Counted from the stretch's first letter, positions 8,064 through 17,555 are shown. The stretch: 64,000 nucleotides of DNA from FEN-1219 sp035644475 (GCA_035644475.1 DASQOL010000018.1:1-64000), one strand, 5' to 3'. Notes: generated from the sequence alone by a model not told the origin. A program made the numbers and translations.

Positions 8064-10279
8064 TGGCGCCACCCCTCGCGGTGCTCGCCGGCCGGCGCGC
8101 CCGGCGGAAAGCACTCGTCGTCGTGTGTGTCGATGTCACCGAGGAAATCGAAGTACTCGAGCCCCTCGATCACGCCCCAAGCATAGGACTTGTCGGCGAA
8201 GTGCAGCCGCCCGTGGTCGCGGAGGCGATCGAGCTCCGCGCTGTGGTTCGCGACCACGACACCGAGCATGTCGCCCCGCAACATCTCCTCGTCGTTCCCG
8301 GAATCGCCCGCGATCAGCATGCGCTCGGGCGGCAGCTTCCACTTGATCGAGAGATACCGGATGGCCGTGCCCTTCGACGCGCGCAGCGGCAAGAGATCCA
8401 GGTACTTGCCGTGCGAGAACACCACGTTCGCGTGGAGGTCGTGCTGGCGCAAGTGCTGTCGGATCTCGCGAACCATCGGCGCTTTCGTGAGATCGACGTT
8501 GAACGAGATCTTGTGGCGGCGCTGCTCCGTCTGCGCCTGCGGCACGAGCCCCGGCAGCTCCTTAACCGCGAGCAGCAGATTGTCGCGGTCCCAGCGGTAG
8601 TCGATGTGCCGCTGCCAGCTTTCGTCGGGCACCGCCTCCGGGCCGTAGTAGATCTCCGTGCCGACGGCCGTGACCAGCACGTCGGGCGGCGGCACGCGCC
8701 ATTCCTTCAACACCCTGCGCGCGCTCTCGATCCGGCGCCCGGTCGCGACCGCGAAGCCGACGTGCCCGGGGGCCGAGCGGAGCCGCCTCGCGAGCTCCTC
8801 CACGCCGCCGCGGTCGCCGAGCAGCGTGTTGTCGATGTCGCAGACCAGCAGGCGGTCGACCCGCGGGAGCCGGCTGCGCTTGGGCGCGGTATCGGCACGT
8901 TGCCAGCGTTCGAGCACGCGCTCGACGGCGCTCAAGTACTGGTCGACGTGACGCGGCCACGAGTACACGCGGCGCGTGCCGCGGACGCCGTTGCGCGACC
9001 ACGCGCGCCAGCGCTTGCGATCGGACAAGGCGCGCAGGATCGCCGTCCCCATCGCCTCGCCGTCGAGCGCGTCGACGAGCACGCCGTTGCGGCAGTTGGC
9101 GAGGATGTCGCGCGGACCTCCGTCGGCGGTCGCGACCACGGGCAAGCCGCTCGCGGCCGCCTCGATCAGCGTGAGCCCGAACGGCTCCGTCAGTGCCGGG
9201 TTAACGAACACGCCGTGGGTGCGCGCGGCCGCGCGATACACCTCGGGCACGTCCTCGGGCCGATGATGCTTCGGATACGCGACCTTGCCGTACAGGTCGT
9301 AGCGGTCGATGTCGAGCAGCAGCTCGGTGAGCACTTGCCGCGGCCCGTGCTCCATCTCGGCCACGTCGTCGCGGTTGCCGGCGATGACGACGAGATTGGC
9401 GACCTCGGACAGCTCGCGACGCTCCGCGTATGCGCGCACGAGCGTCCGCAAATTCTTGCGCTCGTCGGGTCGCGAAAGCGCCACGATCATCGGCTTCGCC
9501 GGCTCCTTGAGAAAGCGCTCGAGCTCCTCGACGATCGGCAGACGCACGGCCGGGCCGTCGGGCGGGTGAAAACGATCGAGCTCGACGCCCGGCGGGATCA
9601 CGCGGATTCGCCGCGGCTGGTGGTTGTCGTACAGCGCGTATTGCTCGTCGCGCTCCTGCTGCGTGCTCGCGATCACGAGCGCGGCAGCATCGAGCGTGAG
9701 CTCCTCCGCTTCCACGCGCTGGATCATGTTGTAGTCCTGCTCGATCTGCGCGTCGGCCTTACCGCTTCCGAGCAAGCGCTCGCGCTTCACGCGGCCAAGC
9801 GAGTGGCCCGTGTGAATCAGGGGCACGCCCAGGATCGCGGCCACGCGGGCGCCCACGTAGCCGGCGTCGGCGTAATGGCTGTGGATCACGTCCGGCGGCC
9901 GGCGCGCCGCCGCGACGTGCTGAATGATCTGGTCCGCGAGCCCGTCGAGGTGCGGCCACAGGGTCTCCTTGCGCAGGTAGCGGCGCGGGCCGCACGGCAG
10001 GCGAACGATCTGCACGCCCGGCGCGAGCGGCTCCACCGCGCGCATGTAGCTCGCGTCGATACGCTTGTCCTCGATGCGCCGCGTGATCAAGTCCACCCGG
10101 TCGACGCGCGGATCGGCGCCGAGCGCGCGCGCGAGCTCGACCACGTATTTCACCTGGCCGCCCGTATCGGCGTCGCGGCCGAGCTCGATGTTCTCGCCGC
10201 GCACGAGACCATGCACGCTGAGCAGCAGGAGATACTTGCCGCCGGGCGGGCGCGAGGCGCTGCCGTTCAGGTCCGCCAT
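8060..10279 (-). CDS. sps: sucrose-phosphate synthase with C-terminal phosphatase-like domain
   Basis: 739 residues from ATG 10279, overlapping the fructokinase stop by 13 bases. Residues 15-460 are a GT4 synthase domain, with HGLVRGENIELGRDADTGGQ at the UDP/fructose-6-phosphate site and NPALTEPFGLTLIEA near the C-terminal lobe. Residues 490-735 are a HAD sucrose-phosphate-phosphatase-like domain that keeps the DIDNT nucleophile motif and the GDSGNDEEM acidic motif, so it may be active. The enzyme makes sucrose-6-phosphate from UDP-glucose and fructose-6-phosphate, and with an active phosphatase would give sucrose directly. Its stop overlaps the sucrose synthase start (GTGA), indicating translational coupling. 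Confidence 0.93.
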   Translation of the reverse strand: MADLNGSASRPPGGKYLLLLSVHGLVRGENIELGRDADTGGQVKYVVELARALGADPRVDRVDLITRRIEDKRIDASYMRAVEPLAPGVQIVRLPCGPRRYLRKETLWPHLDGLADQIIQHVAAARRPPDVIHSHYADAGYVGARVAAILGVPLIHTGHSLGRVKRERLLGSGKADAQIEQDYNMIQRVEAEELTLDAAALVIASTQQERDEQYALYDNHQPRRIRVIPPGVELDRFHPPDGPAVRLPIVEELERFLKEPAKPMIVALSRPDERKNLRTLVRAYAERRELSEVANLVVIAGNRDDVAEMEHGPRQVLTELLLDIDRYDLYGKVAYPKHHRPEDVPEVYRAAARTHGVFVNPALTEPFGLTLIEAAASGLPVVATADGGPRDILANCRNGVLVDALDGEAMGTAILRALSDRKRWRAWSRNGVRGTRRVYSWPRHVDQYLSAVERVLERWQRADTAPKRSRLPRVDRLLVCDIDNTLLGDRGGVEELARRLRSAPGHVGFAVATGRRIESARRVLKEWRVPPPDVLVTAVGTEIYYGPEAVPDESWQRHIDYRWDRDNLLLAVKELPGLVPQAQTEQRRHKISFNVDLTKAPMVREIRQHLRQHDLHANVVFSHGKYLDLLPLRASKGTAIRYLSIKWKLPPERMLIAGDSGNDEEMLRGDMLGVVVANHSAELDRLRDHGRLHFADKSYAWGVIEGLEYFDFLGDIDTHDDECFPPGAPAGEHREGWRQ

Positions 10280-11193
10280 TGCCTCAGGAAGCGCTGATAG
10301 ATCGCCTCGTCTTCGGGCAGCGCGCCGCGAATGCCGCAGACCGCCGCGGCGAACGACGTGGCGCGATGCAGGCCGAGCTGCAACGGCCAGCCACGCGCGA
10401 TCCCGACCATCAGCACGGCGCTGAACGCGTCGCCCGCACCCACGGAGTCCACGAAGCTCGGCACGCGTTCCGGCTGCGCCGTGATCGAGAGATCCGCGGT
10501 CACCGCGAGCGCCCCCTGGTCCCCGTAAGTGACCACCACGAGATCGAGGCCGAACTGCGAGCGCAGCGTCTCGGCCCGCTGCAACTGCGTGCGGATCGGC
10601 CCGTTGACGAGCTCCGCGAGCTCCGTGCCGTTCAACTTGAGCCAGCGCGCGCCGCGCACCAGGCTCTCGACCGCCGCGCGGTCCCACCACGGCGACCGCA
10701 GGTTGACGTCGACGAACGTCGACAGGCCGGTGTCCTTCAAGAAACGCAGCGCGGCGGCGCTCGTGGCTTTTCGCGCCGCGAGCGAGCCGTGGTAGAGAAA
10801 CGCGAGCTTCTGTTGCGAGAGGTTCGGAAACTCGGCCTTGTCGATGTAATCGTAGGCCTGATTGCCGGGGATGGTGAAGCGTGGCTCGTCCTCGCTCGTG
10901 GCGACCACCACGCGTCCCGTCGCGCGCAGCGGGTCGACTTGAATACCGCGAGTATCCAGGCCCGCGCCCGTGAGGCGCTCGAGCAGCAACCCGCCGAGGT
11001 CGTCGCGCCCTACGCGGGAAAGGAGCAGCGGGTCGAGGCCGAAGCCGTGCAGATGCCAGGCGACATTCAGCGGGGCTCCGCCGGGCTGATGCAGGTCGTC
11101 GTCGAACTCGTCGAACACGATCTCGCCGAATACCACCGGTCTGCCGGAGATACCGCGAGAGAGATCGCGCTGCTCATCATTTGACGCCGCCAT
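10267..11193 (-). CDS. fructokinase-like PfkB-family sugar kinase
   Basis: 308 residues from ATG 11193. PfkB features are the early GG motif (HQPGGAPLNVAWHL, where sugar binds) and the late DSVGAGDAFSA motif with the catalytic Asp and anion hole. Known role: ATP-dependent phosphorylation of fructose to fructose-6-phosphate. It is the first gene of the sucrose operon, so it would recycle fructose released by sucrose synthase into the substrate for sucrose-phosphate synthase. The sigma-54 site at 11228-11243 predicts a leader of about 24 bases. Specificity for fructose is inferred from context. Confidence 0.88.
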   Translation of the reverse strand: MAASNDEQRDLSRGISGRPVVFGEIVFDEFDDDLHQPGGAPLNVAWHLHGFGLDPLLLSRVGRDDLGGLLLERLTGAGLDTRGIQVDPLRATGRVVVATSEDEPRFTIPGNQAYDYIDKAEFPNLSQQKLAFLYHGSLAARKATSAAALRFLKDTGLSTFVDVNLRSPWWDRAAVESLVRGARWLKLNGTELAELVNGPIRTQLQRAETLRSQFGLDLVVVTYGDQGALAVTADLSITAQPERVPSFVDSVGAGDAFSAVLMVGIARGWPLQLGLHRATSFAAAVCGIRGALPEDEAIYQRFLRQWRT

Positions 11194-11227
11194 GACTCAC
11201 GTTCGGTGACCTGCTTGAACAGGGCGA

Positions 11228-11243
11228 TGCAAGTTGCGCGCCA
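11228..11243 (-). promoter_or_regulatory. sigma-54 promoter of the fructokinase-sps-sus operon
   Basis: The minus strand reads TGGCGCGCAACTTGCA, one departure from TGGCACG-N4-TTGCA. Predicted +1 near 11217, 24 bases before the fructokinase ATG. Confidence 0.7.
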
Positions 11244-11283
11244 TGGACTCGACCGTCCGTACATGTGTTTTCCTCGCGATTCC

Positions 11284-12708
11284 TCAATACGCATGCTTGT
11301 CGCGGAACACCAGAACGAAGGTCCGAATCATGATTTTGATGTCGAGCAGCCAGCACCAATGCCGCAGGTATTCCAAGTCGTAGTCGACGCGTCGGCGCAT
11401 GTCCTCGAGCGAATGCGTCTCGCCGCGGCAACCGTTGACTTGCGCGAGCCCGGTGATGCCCGGAGTGACCTTGTGGCGCACCATGTATCCGCGGATCAGC
11501 TTGCGGTACTCCTCATTGTGGGCAACCGCATGCGGCCGCGGACCGACGAGACTCATGCGGCCCTGCAACACGTTGATGAGCTGCGGCAGCTCGTCCAGCG
11601 ACGTGCGCCGCAGGAACCGGCCGACGCGTGTCACGCGCGCGTCGTTGCGAGTGGCCTGAACGATGTGATCGCCGTTGTCGCAACAGGTCATCGAGCGGAA
11701 CTTGTAGACGGTAATGCGCTCGCCGTCGAGCCCGTAGCGGTCCTGCTTGAACAGCGCTCGGCCGGGCGACGTCAGCTTGATCGCGATCGCCACGCCGATC
11801 ATCAGCGGCGACGCGAGCAGCAACAGCAGCGCCGCGAACACGATGTCGGTGGCGCGCTTCATCACGTACCGCACGCCGTGCAGCGGCGACTCGCAGAGCG
11901 CGACGACGGGGATGCCCTGGATGTCGGCGCTCTGCGCCTGGATCAGGTCGAACAACGAGACGTCGGGGATCAGGTACACCGACGAGGTCGTGTCGCGCAG
12001 TTCCTCGAGCATCGCCCGCATGTTGGGCGAGCCGGTCGGCAGCGCGATGAACACCACGGGGATGTGGTGCACGTTCACGTAGTCGCGGACGGCGGCCAGC
12101 TCTTCGCAAGTTTCGACGCCCATGTTGTCGCGCAGGAACGCGAGCTCGTGCGCAGCGAGCGGCGAATCATCCGCGCCTCCGGCCGAATACAGGCGGCGGA
12201 GCTTGAGGCCGAGCTCCGGGCGGTCGTGAATGATCCGGGCGAGCTCGAGGCTCATCTTGCTCGCGCCGACGATCACCGCGCCGCGCGCGTTGCGCGCCGA
12301 CAGCATCGCCATCCGCATGCACTGCCGCAGGCAGAGCGACGCGCCGACCAGCACCGCCGGAGTCGCCACGAGCCACAGGAACAAGGCGCGCCGCGAGAAG
12401 ATTTCCGAGCTCTTCGTGGCGTAGCCGATCAAGAGCAGCGCGCCCACCACTCCGAGCCAACCGATGCCGATCTGACCGGCGAACGTGAGGCCGTTCGCCT
12501 GCACCGCCGTACTTTGCGACTCGTCCTGGCCCATGAAGATCCAGGTGAGGAGCGCCGTGATGATCGCGAGCGCGACGTAGGCGCGGGTGAAACGGACGTC
12601 GAGGAACGACGTGCAGGCGATCAGCATCGCGATCGTCACCGCCGGCACCAACAGCATTCTCAATGCCGTCAGGAGCGTCACTTGTAAACTGATCTTCGTC
12701 ATCGGCAC
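11284..12708 (-). CDS. undecaprenyl-phosphate sugar phosphotransferase (EPS priming enzyme)
   Basis: 474 residues, WcaJ/WbaP-like. Four or five hydrophobic segments in the first 140 residues are followed by a Rossmann-like CoA-binding domain (about 140-250). A further membrane-associated segment (MKRATDIVFAALLLLLASPL) leads into the bacterial sugar-transferase domain, with KFRSM, RVGRFLRRTSLDELPQ and SLVGPRP motifs. It transfers a hexose-1-phosphate, probably from UDP-glucose, to undecaprenyl phosphate on the inner membrane, the first step of EPS repeat-unit synthesis. ATG 12702 is an alternative start. It is transcribed away from the main EPS operon from its own sigma-54 site (12778-12793). 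Confidence 0.92.
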   Translation of the reverse strand: MPMTKISLQVTLLTALRMLLVPAVTIAMLIACTSFLDVRFTRAYVALAIITALLTWIFMGQDESQSTAVQANGLTFAGQIGIGWLGVVGALLLIGYATKSSEIFSRRALFLWLVATPAVLVGASLCLRQCMRMAMLSARNARGAVIVGASKMSLELARIIHDRPELGLKLRRLYSAGGADDSPLAAHELAFLRDNMGVETCEELAAVRDYVNVHHIPVVFIALPTGSPNMRAMLEELRDTTSSVYLIPDVSLFDLIQAQSADIQGIPVVALCESPLHGVRYVMKRATDIVFAALLLLLASPLMIGVAIAIKLTSPGRALFKQDRYGLDGERITVYKFRSMTCCDNGDHIVQATRNDARVTRVGRFLRRTSLDELPQLINVLQGRMSLVGPRPHAVAHNEEYRKLIRGYMVRHKVTPGITGLAQVNGCRGETHSLEDMRRRVDYDLEYLRHWCWLLDIKIMIRTFVLVFRDKHAY

Positions 12709-12777
12709 AGTGTCTCAACACCTCGCTTCCTGCGTATGCCGGCGGTCAACCAGCTTCCGTTCCGGCGGTGTTCGCGA

Positions 12778-12793
12778 TGCAAGGCGTGTGCCA
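12778..12793 (-). promoter_or_regulatory. sigma-54 promoter of the priming transferase
   Basis: The minus strand reads TGGCACACGCCTTGCA, with a single departure from consensus at the seventh base. Predicted +1 near 12767, 59 bases before the ATG at 12708. Confidence 0.8.
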
Positions 12794-13361
12794 TTGATGC
12801 GACGCGCGGCCCCGCAGTCGCCGCGCGACACGCGGGAAGGGGGGGCCGGTGTTGCGCGTACACGTCGCGCCACACCGCCCCGGATTACCCGCAAACTTTG
12901 GAATGCCATTACAAATTAGCAACCGCAAAATGCGGCGCGGGAGCGCGGCGCAACTGCGTCGCAGTTGCGTCTCGCGTGCGGCGCGAGCGCGACGTTGCGC
13001 GTCGCCGATAAGCGATGGGTTGCGCTTCCGCCCGGCGCGTCGGGGGAGCAGCGTCACCGCAAGGAAGTCGACTGAAACGTGTCGCTGCCCGACGACATGC
13101 GCCGCGGGCTCGTCGTCGCCGGCGCCAATCACCGACGAGCAGCTCGGCACGTCGAAATCGTGCCGCGCGGCTGCTCACCGACTGCCGACTGCATCGTCAT
13201 CTGCGCGTCGTTCGTCGACCGGCGTGCTGTTGAAGCTCGGCAACCCGTCGAACGACGTACGATGTTGCGACGGATCGTCGCGTCCGGCGATGCGTCGGTG
13301 CAGACGGCGCACAGCGCCGGTCGATGCGTCCCAAAAAGAGGAAGCAGATTTTGCAGGGAAG

Positions 13362-13380
13362 CAGCACCGACACGGTGCTG
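13362..13380. promoter_or_regulatory. candidate activator-binding palindrome
   Basis: CAGCACCG-aca-CGGTGCTG is a perfect 8-bp inverted repeat starting 101 bp and ending 83 bp upstream of the sigma-54 site at 13463. Position fits an enhancer; the cognate activator is unknown. Confidence 0.35.
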
Positions 13381-13462
13381 CGGCGTCCACCGGCCGCGCA
13401 ACTCGGTCGAAACGTCGTCCCCCTGCGACAAGAACGAGTGCCGGCGCGGGCACGCCGGTTTG

Positions 13463-13478
13463 CGGCATGGGACTTGCA
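13463..13478 (+). promoter_or_regulatory. sigma-54 promoter of the EPS glycosyltransferase operon
   Basis: CGGCATGGGACTTGCA, with correct GG/GC spacing. The same 16 bases, plus one more upstream, recur at 45682-45697. Predicted +1 near 13489, giving a leader of about 175 bases. Confidence 0.75.
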
Positions 13479-13663
13479 GTGAAGGCCCGGGTTCACGATC
13501 GCTCGGGTACGAACAACAATGGCAAGCTCGATTGTCGATGCGCCGCCGCGGCCGCTAGCCGGGATTCGCGGCCACGCGCGACCGCACGCGCATCGGGAGC
13601 CGGCAGCCTGGCAGGGACCGGCGATCACGTCGTGGATAGCGCCGTGCACGATCGGAACGACCC

Positions 13664-15010
13664 ATGGTGTTTGACGCCGCCCCCGAGTCCGCCGGAAGCA
13701 CCGAGGGCGCACGCCCTGCACCCTGCGCGCCGCTCGACATCCTGTTCGTGACGTCGGATCAATTCCCGCCGTTTCGTCCCGCCGCAAAGGCGATCTTCGC
13801 CGACGGCCTCGCGGAGCGCGGCTATCGCATCGACTGGATCATGCCCGCCGCCGACGCGACGAGCCCCGTCGGCGCGCATCCGTTCAAGGGCGGCACGGCG
13901 TACATCGCGCCCACGGACACGGGCGGGACCCGGCTCGCGCGGCTCCGCAAGCACTGGGCGCAGCTCAGGAACGACCTTCGAGTCTTCGAGCTCGTGCGCA
14001 CGCGCCGCTACGCGCTCGTGCAGGTCAAGGACAAGTACCTGGGAGCGTTGTTCGCAATCGCGGCCGCGAAGATCCGCCGCGTCCCCGTGTTCTATTGGCT
14101 CGCCTACCCGCACGGCGAGGCGTCGCTCTACGCCGCGCGCAGCGGCGTCGCCCGCTACGGTTTCTGGTACTCGCTGCGCGGAGCGCTGCAGCGCTTCCTG
14201 CTCTACAACGTGATCATGCCCGCATGCGAGCACGTGTTCGTGCAGAGCGAGCAGATGCGAATCGACGTCGCGCACGAAGGCATCCCGCCCGAGAAGATGA
14301 CCGCAGTGCCGAGCTCCATCAAGCTCGAGGACATAGACGCGGCTGCGGCTGCGGCCGCGGCCGCGGGGCCCGAGGCCGGCGCGGACGACAAGACGATCGT
14401 CTATCTCGGCACGCTGCTGCGCGAGCGCCGCCTCGACTTTCTCGTGCGCGCGCTCGCGCGCGTGCTGGAGGCGGTTCCCGCCGCGAAGCTCGTGTTCGTC
14501 GGCCGCGGCGAGATGCCGGCAGACGAGCAGCTGCTGCGCCGGGAGGCGGAGCGCCTGGGCGTGGCGCATGCGATGCGGATCACGGGCTGGCTGCCGATGC
14601 CCCTCGCGTGGCAGCACGCGCGCCGCGCCGCGGTCTGCGTGTCGCCGTACTTTCCGGTGCCGATCCTCCGCTCGACCTCGCCGACCAAGCTCGTCGAGTA
14701 CATGGCTCTCGGCAAGGCCGTCGTCGCGAACGACCACCCCGAGCAGTCGGAGGTCATCGAGCAGAGCGGCGCGGGGGTCGTGTGCGGCTGGGACGAGGAG
14801 GAGTTCGCCGACGCGATCGTCGAGCTGCTCGAGAATCCCGAGCGCGCGGCCGCCATGGGGCGCGCGGGCCGGGAGTTCGTCGCGGCGCGGCGCACGCATT
14901 GGGCCATGGTGGACCTGGTCGCCGAGCGCTATCAGGAGGTACTCGCCGATCGCACACGACGGGGCGCGCCGCCGGCGGAGGGCGATCGCCTCGACCTGGC
15001 GCGCGACTGA
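13664..15010 (+). CDS. GT4 glycosyltransferase (EPS)
   Basis: 448 residues. GT-B fold with an N-terminal acceptor domain that carries a hydrophobic patch (FLLYNVIMPACEHVFVQSE) and a C-terminal donor domain with TIVYLGTLLRERRLDFLV. The GT4-type PTKLVEYMALGKAVVAND motif supplies the E-x7-E region. An Ala run (about residues 225-235) marks the hinge. It is expected to add a sugar from a nucleotide donor to the lipid-linked EPS repeat unit on the cytoplasmic face. First gene of the seven-gene plus-strand operon; 39 bases separate it from the next gene. Donor and linkage cannot be told from sequence. Confidence 0.88.
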   Translation: MVFDAAPESAGSTEGARPAPCAPLDILFVTSDQFPPFRPAAKAIFADGLAERGYRIDWIMPAADATSPVGAHPFKGGTAYIAPTDTGGTRLARLRKHWAQLRNDLRVFELVRTRRYALVQVKDKYLGALFAIAAAKIRRVPVFYWLAYPHGEASLYAARSGVARYGFWYSLRGALQRFLLYNVIMPACEHVFVQSEQMRIDVAHEGIPPEKMTAVPSSIKLEDIDAAAAAAAAAGPEAGADDKTIVYLGTLLRERRLDFLVRALARVLEAVPAAKLVFVGRGEMPADEQLLRREAERLGVAHAMRITGWLPMPLAWQHARRAAVCVSPYFPVPILRSTSPTKLVEYMALGKAVVANDHPEQSEVIEQSGAGVVCGWDEEEFADAIVELLENPERAAAMGRAGREFVAARRTHWAMVDLVAERYQEVLADRTRRGAPPAEGDRLDLARD

Positions 15011-15049
15011 TTCGCGCGGTCGATCGAACGTTCATACGGAGGCGCTGCA

Positions 15050-16183
15050 ATGACCCCAAGACTCTGCGTGCTCGTTCCCGCCCACTGGGAAGCGCTCATG
15101 GGCGGCTCCGAGTACCAAGCCAAGGTGATGATCGAGTTCCTGCTCGCGAATCACGACGTCGAGCTCGTGTATCTCACGGCGTACGACAAACCCGGCTTCA
15201 CGCCCGACGGCTACCGCATCGTGCGATTCTCGGACCGCCGCGGCTTGCGCCGCTACGGATCTTTCTTCGACGCGCTTCGGCTCTATCGTGCGCTGCGGCG
15301 GCTCGAGCCCCACGCCATCGTGCAGTTCGTGGGATGCGCGCACACGGGCATCGCGGCCTTCTATGCGCGGCGCAACCGCTGCCGAATGATCTGGCGCGTC
15401 ACTCACGACCGCAGCCTCGTGCCCGAGCGCGCGCCCTGGTGGCACGTGCATCGTCACCTCGAGCGCCTGTTCCTGAACTACGGCATCCGCAACGCGCACG
15501 CGATCGTCGCGCAGACCGAGAACCAGCGGCGCCTGCTCATCGACGGCTTCGGCCGCGACGACGCGATCGTCGTGGCGAACTTCCATCCCGCACCGCCCGA
15601 GCTCGTGCAAGCCCCCCGCGGCGAGCAACGCGTCGTATGGATCGCCAACCTCAATCGCACGAAGAATCCTGCCGCGTTCGTGCGGCTCGCGGCCAAATTC
15701 GCCGCGTTGTCCGACGTCAAGTTCACGATTGCGGGCGCGTCCTACGACGACCCCTGGACGCAGGCGCAGCTCGCGCTGATTCGCTCGGCGCCGAACGTGG
15801 AATATCTCGGCAGGCTCACGCAGGACGAGGTCAACGCTCTGCTCGAGCGTGCCACGGTGCTCGTGAACACGAGCGAGTACGAGGGCTTCGCGAACACGTT
15901 CATCCAAGCGTGGCTCCGCCAAGTGCCGGTCGCGAGCCTGCACGTGGACCCGGACGGGCTGCTCTCCCGCGCGGGCTTGGGCACGGTCGCGGGGTCCGAG
16001 GAGCAACTCGCCCGCGACGTCGCGCGTTGGCTCGAAACTCCGCCCGCGGAACGCGCGACGCTCGGCGCTCGCTGCCGCGCGTACGCCGTGGCGAATCACA
16101 GCGAGTCGAATATCGCCACGATCGCGCGCCTGCTCGACGTGCCCGCGGCGCGATCGGCGCCCGGCGGCCGGGTCGCCGCCTAG
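15050..16183 (+). CDS. GT4 glycosyltransferase (EPS)
   Basis: 377 residues from ATG 15050 with a strong GGAGG 8 bases upstream. The N-terminus LCVLVPAHWEALMGGSEYQ has the glycine-rich acceptor loop. The donor domain reads VVWIANLNRTKNPAAFVRLA, then VLVNTSEYEGFANTFIQAW as the nucleotide-sugar-binding E-x7-E-like region. It should act on the lipid-linked intermediate in the cytoplasm, like its neighbours. The stop lies 5 bases before the polymerase start, so the two are probably translationally coupled. Confidence 0.88.
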   Translation: MTPRLCVLVPAHWEALMGGSEYQAKVMIEFLLANHDVELVYLTAYDKPGFTPDGYRIVRFSDRRGLRRYGSFFDALRLYRALRRLEPHAIVQFVGCAHTGIAAFYARRNRCRMIWRVTHDRSLVPERAPWWHVHRHLERLFLNYGIRNAHAIVAQTENQRRLLIDGFGRDDAIVVANFHPAPPELVQAPRGEQRVVWIANLNRTKNPAAFVRLAAKFAALSDVKFTIAGASYDDPWTQAQLALIRSAPNVEYLGRLTQDEVNALLERATVLVNTSEYEGFANTFIQAWLRQVPVASLHVDPDGLLSRAGLGTVAGSEEQLARDVARWLETPPAERATLGARCRAYAVANHSESNIATIARLLDVPAARSAPGGRVAA

Positions 16184-16188
16184 CCGCA

Positions 16189-17550
16189 ATGGTCCACCTC
16201 CTCGTCATGGCCCTGCTCGCCGCGATCCTGGTACTCGAGTATCTCGTGCGCGACCGCGGCCTGCTGAGCTCGTATTTCCTGCTCGTGCCGGAGCTCCTGT
16301 CCGGAATCGCGATGCTGATCGTGTTCGCGCGCATCGTCGCGGGCGCTCGCATCTTGCTCGACTGGCGCTACGGTGCGTTCTTCGCGCTGCTGCTCGCGAC
16401 GATCGTGTTCGGCTACGCCGTGCAGGACGTACCGACCGGGGCGATGGTCGCCGGCGCCCGTAGCTATCTGAAATTCATTCCCTTCTTTCTGCTTCCGGCC
16501 GTCTGGAATTTCACGCCGCGGCAGCTTCGCGCCCAGCTCGGGCTCGTGCTCGCCCTCCTCGTCGTCCAAACGCCGCTCGCGTTCTACCAGCGCTTCGTCG
16601 AGTTCGCGAACAAAATGAACGACGGCGATCCGATCAAGGGCACGACCACCTCGTCGAGCTCCTTGAGCATGTTCATGGTCGTGGCGATCGCCGGGATCGT
16701 GGTGGCGTACCTGCGCGGCAAGCTCCGCCTGCTCGCGGTGCTGTTGCTGATCGGCTGGCTGTTCGTGCCCACGACTATCAACGAAACCAAGGCCACGATC
16801 ATATTGTTGCCCTTCGCGCTGCTCGTGCCCGCGTTCATGATGCCGGCAGGGTCGAAGGCCGCGCGCAAGCTCGTGCCGATCGCCGCGATCGGTGCGGTCG
16901 CGGGCATTGGTTTCGTGGGCGCCTACGACTACCTGATCCAGTACCGGCAATACAGCCATCCGCTCGGCGACGCCTTCAGCACGAAGGGCCTCACCTACTA
17001 CTTCTACACGGGCGCTGCCGAGCACGACGCCGAGTACATCGGCCGTTTCGACAGTCTCGAATTCGCCGTCGAGCACACGGTGCGCGACCCGATCACGTTC
17101 GCGTTCGGCCTCGGCGCCGCAAACGTGGCGGAGTCGTTCGTGCCGCAGTTCGCGGGCAAGTATTGGTCGTACTACATGCGCTTCGGCGTGGGCCAGACGC
17201 AGGTCACGACCTTCCTCTGGGAAATCGGCGTCGTCGGCCTGCTCGCCTATCTCGCGTTGTTCGCCTTTCTCGCGAGCGACTCGATGGTGCTCGCCAAGTC
17301 CGACGACTACGCCGCCGAGCTCGGACAAATATGGACCGTGGCGATGATCGTCATGGCGTTCGGCCTGCTCTACAAGAGTGTTTTCTCGATGAACGACGTC
17401 GGCTATCTGTTCTGGTATTTCTCGGGACTCGTGGCCTCGCGCGCTTATGCCGTACGGCACGCACACGTGAGCCGCGCCACACGGCGCGTGCCCGCAGCGT
17501 GGCGCACGGCGGCGGAGCCGTCCGCGCGCGACGCGGCGCTCGGTGCGTGA
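16189..17550 (+). CDS. O-antigen ligase/Wzy-like polymerase
   Basis: 453 residues from ATG 16189, with no clear ribosome site but close coupling to the preceding gene. About ten to eleven hydrophobic segments. A large loop between about residues 250 and 320 is Tyr- and His-rich (YRQYSHPLGD, YYFYTGAAEHDAEY), typical of the periplasmic loop of Wzy/WaaL-family proteins. It is expected to polymerise EPS repeat units in the periplasm after flipping. The family is too divergent for a firm choice between polymerase and ligase; context favours Wzy. It overlaps the next gene as GTGA if that gene starts at 17547. Confidence 0.8.
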   Translation: MVHLLVMALLAAILVLEYLVRDRGLLSSYFLLVPELLSGIAMLIVFARIVAGARILLDWRYGAFFALLLATIVFGYAVQDVPTGAMVAGARSYLKFIPFFLLPAVWNFTPRQLRAQLGLVLALLVVQTPLAFYQRFVEFANKMNDGDPIKGTTTSSSSLSMFMVVAIAGIVVAYLRGKLRLLAVLLLIGWLFVPTTINETKATIILLPFALLVPAFMMPAGSKAARKLVPIAAIGAVAGIGFVGAYDYLIQYRQYSHPLGDAFSTKGLTYYFYTGAAEHDAEYIGRFDSLEFAVEHTVRDPITFAFGLGAANVAESFVPQFAGKYWSYYMRFGVGQTQVTTFLWEIGVVGLLAYLALFAFLASDSMVLAKSDDYAAELGQIWTVAMIVMAFGLLYKSVFSMNDVGYLFWYFSGLVASRAYAVRHAHVSRATRRVPAAWRTAAEPSARDAALGA

Positions 17551-17555
17551 CGCGC

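Larger units (their letters stand above)
12709..13663. other. 955-bp divergent regulatory region of the EPS locus
   Basis: No gene is supported; open frames here are Arg-rich and resemble no family. It holds two outward-facing sigma-54 promoters 670 bp apart (12778-12793 minus, 13463-13478 plus). It also holds palindromes that could be enhancer sites: GCAACTGCG-t-CGCAGTTGC (12950-12968), CGGCACG-N7-CGTGCCG (around 13145-13166) and CAGCACCG-aca-CGGTGCTG (13362-13380). The last ends about 80 bp before the -24 element, a usual distance for a sigma-54 activator. Confidence 0.6.

Noticed and set aside
12849..13751. 300-codon plus-strand open frame upstream of the EPS operon
   Set aside because: Arg/Ala/Ser-rich, no recognisable domain, and it spans a sigma-54 promoter and overlaps the true first gene in another frame.
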